Of a stretch of DNA of 64,000 nucleotides, positions 61,767-64,000 are shown piece after piece. The DNA lies in contig NZ_QEST01000287.1 of NCBI RefSeq assembly GCF_003311645.1, forward strand, positions 35,905 to 99,904, in the 5' to 3' direction. Positions within the stretch are counted from its first letter, which is position 1, and each line of letters starts with the position of its first letter. Source of the stretch: Streptomyces sp. PT12. Its GTDB lineage: Bacteria; Actinomycetota; Actinomycetes; Streptomycetales; Streptomycetaceae. The notes under the pieces were generated by a model, which searched no databases, was not told where the DNA came from, and saw nothing but the letters and a program-made list of their open reading frames with translations. Both the position numbers and the translations under genes were made by a program.

Positions 61767-62756
61767 ATGCGCTATGCCCTTGACCCCGAGCTGGCCGCCG
61801 CCCTCGCGATGATGGCGGAGGTCGACATCTCCGACCTTGCCGCCGCCAGGGCCGCGCAGGCCGCGGAGCTCGCGGTGGCGATGCGCGACGCGGACGCCAC
61901 CGGCGTCTGCGTGCGGGACGAGCGCGTGCCGGGCCCCGTCGCCGGGACCGCGCTGTCGTTGCGCGTGCACCGCCCGGCCGACGCACGCGGCCCGTTGCCC
62001 GCCCTGCTCAGCATGCACGGCGGCGGCTTCGTCCTCGGCTCGCCCGACGTGGACCACGAAAGCAACGTCCGCCTGTGCCGCGAGCTGCCCGCCGTCGTCG
62101 TCTCCGTCGACTACCGCCTCGCGCCCGAGCACCCCTTCCCCGCCGCCCTCGACGACTGCTGGACCGCGCTGCGCTGGCTGGCCGACAACGCCCCGGCGCT
62201 CGGCGTCGCGCCCGACCGGATCGGCCTGTGGGGCGACAGCGCGGGCGCGGGCCTGGCCGCCGGGCTCGCCCTGCTCGCCCGCGACCGCGGCGGCCCCGCG
62301 ATCCGCCACCAGCACCTGCACAGCCCCGCCGTGGACGACCGGCTGACGACGGGCAGCGCGCGCGAGTTCACCGACACGCCCGTGTGGAACCGGCGCAACG
62401 CGCGGCTCAGCTGGGACGCCTACCTCGGCCCCGGCGTTCCCGGGAGCGCCGCGGTGTCCCCGTACGCCGCGCCCGCCCGCGCGAGGGACCTGGCCGGGCT
62501 GCCCCCGGCGTCCGTCGCGGTGATGGAGTACGACCCGCTGCGCGACGAGGCGTTGGCCTACGCCGGGGCGCTGCGCGGCGCGGGGGTGCGAACGACGCTC
62601 CTCTTCTACCCCGGCACGTTCCATGGCGCGGTCATCGTGGCGCACTCGGCGATCGCGCGGCGCGTGATGGACGACGCGCTGGCCGCGCTCCGCGCGGGCC
62701 TCGGCGCCGCCGACGTGCCACCGCGTCACTCGGCGACGGACAACCGCCAGGCATAG
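61767..62756 (+). CDS. Alpha/beta hydrolase fold-3 (HSL family) esterase
   Basis: About 329 residues. The oxyanion motif HGGGFVLGSP, SVDYRLAPEHPFPAALDDC, and the nucleophile elbow GDSAGAG mark the hormone-sensitive-lipase family. The acid and His come from EYDPLRDEALAYA and FPG-like YPGTFHGAVI. It would hydrolyse short-chain esters in the cytoplasm. The ATG at 61767 has GAAGG upstream. The 3' end overlaps the convergent regulator gene by 31 bp. Confidence 0.9.
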   Translation: MRYALDPELAAALAMMAEVDISDLAAARAAQAAELAVAMRDADATGVCVRDERVPGPVAGTALSLRVHRPADARGPLPALLSMHGGGFVLGSPDVDHESNVRLCRELPAVVVSVDYRLAPEHPFPAALDDCWTALRWLADNAPALGVAPDRIGLWGDSAGAGLAAGLALLARDRGGPAIRHQHLHSPAVDDRLTTGSAREFTDTPVWNRRNARLSWDAYLGPGVPGSAAVSPYAAPARARDLAGLPPASVAVMEYDPLRDEALAYAGALRGAGVRTTLLFYPGTFHGAVIVAHSAIARRVMDDALAALRAGLGAADVPPRHSATDNRQA

Positions 62757-63880
62757 AGCGCGAGTTGCGCCTGGAACCGGTCGTGCGGCTCACGCAGCCG
62801 CCGCCCGAGTGCCGCCTCGGCCCCTGCCAGCCGCGCGGCCACCGAGCTGTGGTGCAGATGCAGCGCCGCGGCGGCCTGGCGCAGCGAGCCGGTCCGGCAG
62901 AACGCCGCGAGCGCCGCGATGCTCAGCTCCCCGCCGTCGCGCCCGGCGAGCCCGGCGAGCGCCCGCACCTCGGGGTTGGCCCGCAGCCGGGCCGCGGGCA
63001 CATCGGCGAGCAGCGCCAACGAGCCCAGCGCGTCATGGTCCACCACCCGCTCCTCGGGGCCGCCCGCCACCGCGAACCGCAGCGCCGTCCGCGCCTGCGC
63101 CCACGAGACCGCGGCCTGGAACGGCGCGACGCCGCCCCCGATCCCCAGCCGCACCCCGCGCGCGCGATCGGCCGCGCGCCGGGCGCGAGTGGCGCGTTCC
63201 CGCGTACGCTCGGCCACCGCGTGGGACAGCTCGCGCGCCACGTCCTCGCCGCCGTCCCCGGGTTGCACCAGCACCGCGGCCAACGCGCCCATCGAGGCGA
63301 TCCGCGCGGCCGCGCGCGGCCCCCCGCGCGCGAGGAGCGCCACGGCCTCGATCCCCGCGTCCGCCTCGCCGCCGCCAGGACCGCTGCCGACGGCGACGAC
63401 GCGCAGGGGCAGCTCGGGGTTGAGGCCGAGGAGCCGCAGCGCCCTGCCCCTGTCCTCGACGGCCTCGCGCTCGGACAGCACCGTCTCGACCAGCGCGGGA
63501 TCGGCCACATGCGGCGAACGCACATGCCGCGGCGGGCCCATGTCCGCCGCGATCGCCATCCACTCCAGCACCAGCTCGTCCAAGGGCCCGGGCTCGCCGT
63601 CCCGTTCGAGCCACACCTGCCCGCCAGGGCGCAGCCCGAGCCGGGCCGACACCCGCCCCGGAACGCCGGGCAGCGCCACCCCGTCGGGCGCGAACCGCAC
63701 CACGCGCCCCTCGGGCCGCTCGAGCCCGGCCGGGCACCGGACGAGCCCGGCCGTCGAACGCACCAGCACCACCGGATCGACCGCGCCGACGCTCAGCAAC
63801 GCCTGGAAGTGCGCGATCACGCGCACCGCGGCGGCGGCATCCGGGTCAAGGGACGACAGCCGCAGAAGCAGACCCTTCAC
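62726..63880 (-). CDS. PucR/CdaR-type helix-turn-helix regulator
   Basis: About 384 residues. A variable N-terminal sensor region is followed by a GGDEF-like domain (about 245-310: RLGIGGGVAPFQAAVSWAQA). The C-terminal PucR-type helix-turn-helix has LAAFCRTGSLRQAAAALHLH and SSVAARLAGAEAALGRRL. The GTG at 63880 is preferred over an open ATG at 63952, because TACACT ends 6 nt upstream, giving a leaderless start. It may control the gene on its upstream side, probably an aldehyde dehydrogenase. Confidence 0.82.
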   Translation of the reverse strand: MKGLLLRLSSLDPDAAAAVRVIAHFQALLSVGAVDPVVLVRSTAGLVRCPAGLERPEGRVVRFAPDGVALPGVPGRVSARLGLRPGGQVWLERDGEPGPLDELVLEWMAIAADMGPPRHVRSPHVADPALVETVLSEREAVEDRGRALRLLGLNPELPLRVVAVGSGPGGGEADAGIEAVALLARGGPRAAARIASMGALAAVLVQPGDGGEDVARELSHAVAERTRERATRARRAADRARGVRLGIGGGVAPFQAAVSWAQARTALRFAVAGGPEERVVDHDALGSLALLADVPAARLRANPEVRALAGLAGRDGGELSIAALAAFCRTGSLRQAAAALHLHHSSVAARLAGAEAALGRRLREPHDRFQAQLALYAWRLSVAE

Positions 63881-63886
63881 GTGCGC

Positions 63887-63892
63887 AGTGTA
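63887..63892 (-). promoter_or_regulatory. -10 element of a probable leaderless promoter (PucR-type gene)
   Basis: The minus strand reads TACACT, GCGCAC, then the GTG start at 63880. Confidence 0.45.
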
Positions 63893-63948
63893 GGAACGCG
63901 GGGAAATCGACCACCAGTGTCGTGCACGCATCAGGTGATGCGCGTGGC

Positions 63949-64000
63949 TCATGGTCCTGTGGTGTGCCAGATGGTTTTGGTTTCGAGGTGGGTGGTGAGG
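63949..64000 (-). CDS. C-terminal end of a probable aldehyde dehydrogenase (partial)
   Basis: The last 52 bp, read on the minus strand, give LTTHLETKTIWHTTGP and a stop codon. The x-x-ETKTIW pattern is the usual C-terminus of aldehyde dehydrogenases. Only 16 residues are visible, so the call is tentative. The stop is 69 bp upstream of the regulator gene on the same strand. Confidence 0.4.
   Translation of the reverse strand, partial: LTTHLETKTIWHTTGP

Overview
The window is very GC-rich DNA with short intergenic gaps, many GTG starts and heavy start/stop overlaps. Its gene content and order point to Streptomyces or a close relative. The strongest evidence is the afsQ1-afsQ2-sigQ locus, a sialic-acid-like cell-wall glycopolymer cluster next to a BMP-type nucleoside ABC transporter, and an actinobacterial sdhCDAB operon. 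All product names come from reading the translations and recognising motifs; no database search was possible.

Layout. 1-10.2 kb: envelope and metabolic genes (BrkB-type membrane protein end, D-Ala-D-Ala carboxypeptidase, metallophosphoesterase, orphan peptide-binding lipoprotein-like SBP, FAD-linked oxidase, secreted beta-propeller protein). 10.3-13.7 kb: sdhCDAB on the minus strand. 13.9-16.4 kb: GH20 hexosaminidase and an ECF sigma factor. 17.0-21.9 kb: a four-gene cluster with a CMP-sugar synthetase/phosphatase fusion, NeuB and two putative glycosyltransferases, likely for a Kdn-type (teichulosonic) wall polymer. 22.1-30.3 kb: M20 amidohydrolase, then nucleoside uptake and salvage (BMP lipoprotein, ABC ATPase, two permeases, cytidine deaminase, thymidine phosphorylase). 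30.6 kb: mgtE.

32.3-40.2 kb is an accessory island: an FxLD-type class I lanthipeptide cluster. It holds a PCMT-like methyltransferase, a 63-residue precursor, full-length LanB, LanC, a second free-standing SpaB_C/thiopeptide-type protein, and an unknown helical protein. The last gene has no stop codon of its own and runs in frame into the core Eis-type acetyltransferase gene. No transporter, leader protease or immunity gene is visible in it. A second accessory stretch (44.1-48.8 kb) carries a XhoI/PaeR7I-type restriction-modification pair, an XRE/DUF397 regulatory set with a duplicated DUF397 gene, and an operon of three very small proteins.

49-64 kb returns to chromosomal genes: methyltransferase, a MFS/LysR divergent pair with a clear palindromic operator, adenosine deaminase (functionally linked to the salvage genes), VanZ, the afsQ locus with a recognisable AfsQ1 box before sigQ, GNAT, SDR, GDSL esterase, alpha/beta hydrolase, a PucR-type regulator and the tail of a probable aldehyde dehydrogenase.

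Two themes recur. Several genes have a TANNNT hexamer 6-7 nt before the start codon and no Shine-Dalgarno sequence, which suggests leaderless mRNAs. Short tandem repeats of 9-20 bp occur both inside genes and between them.
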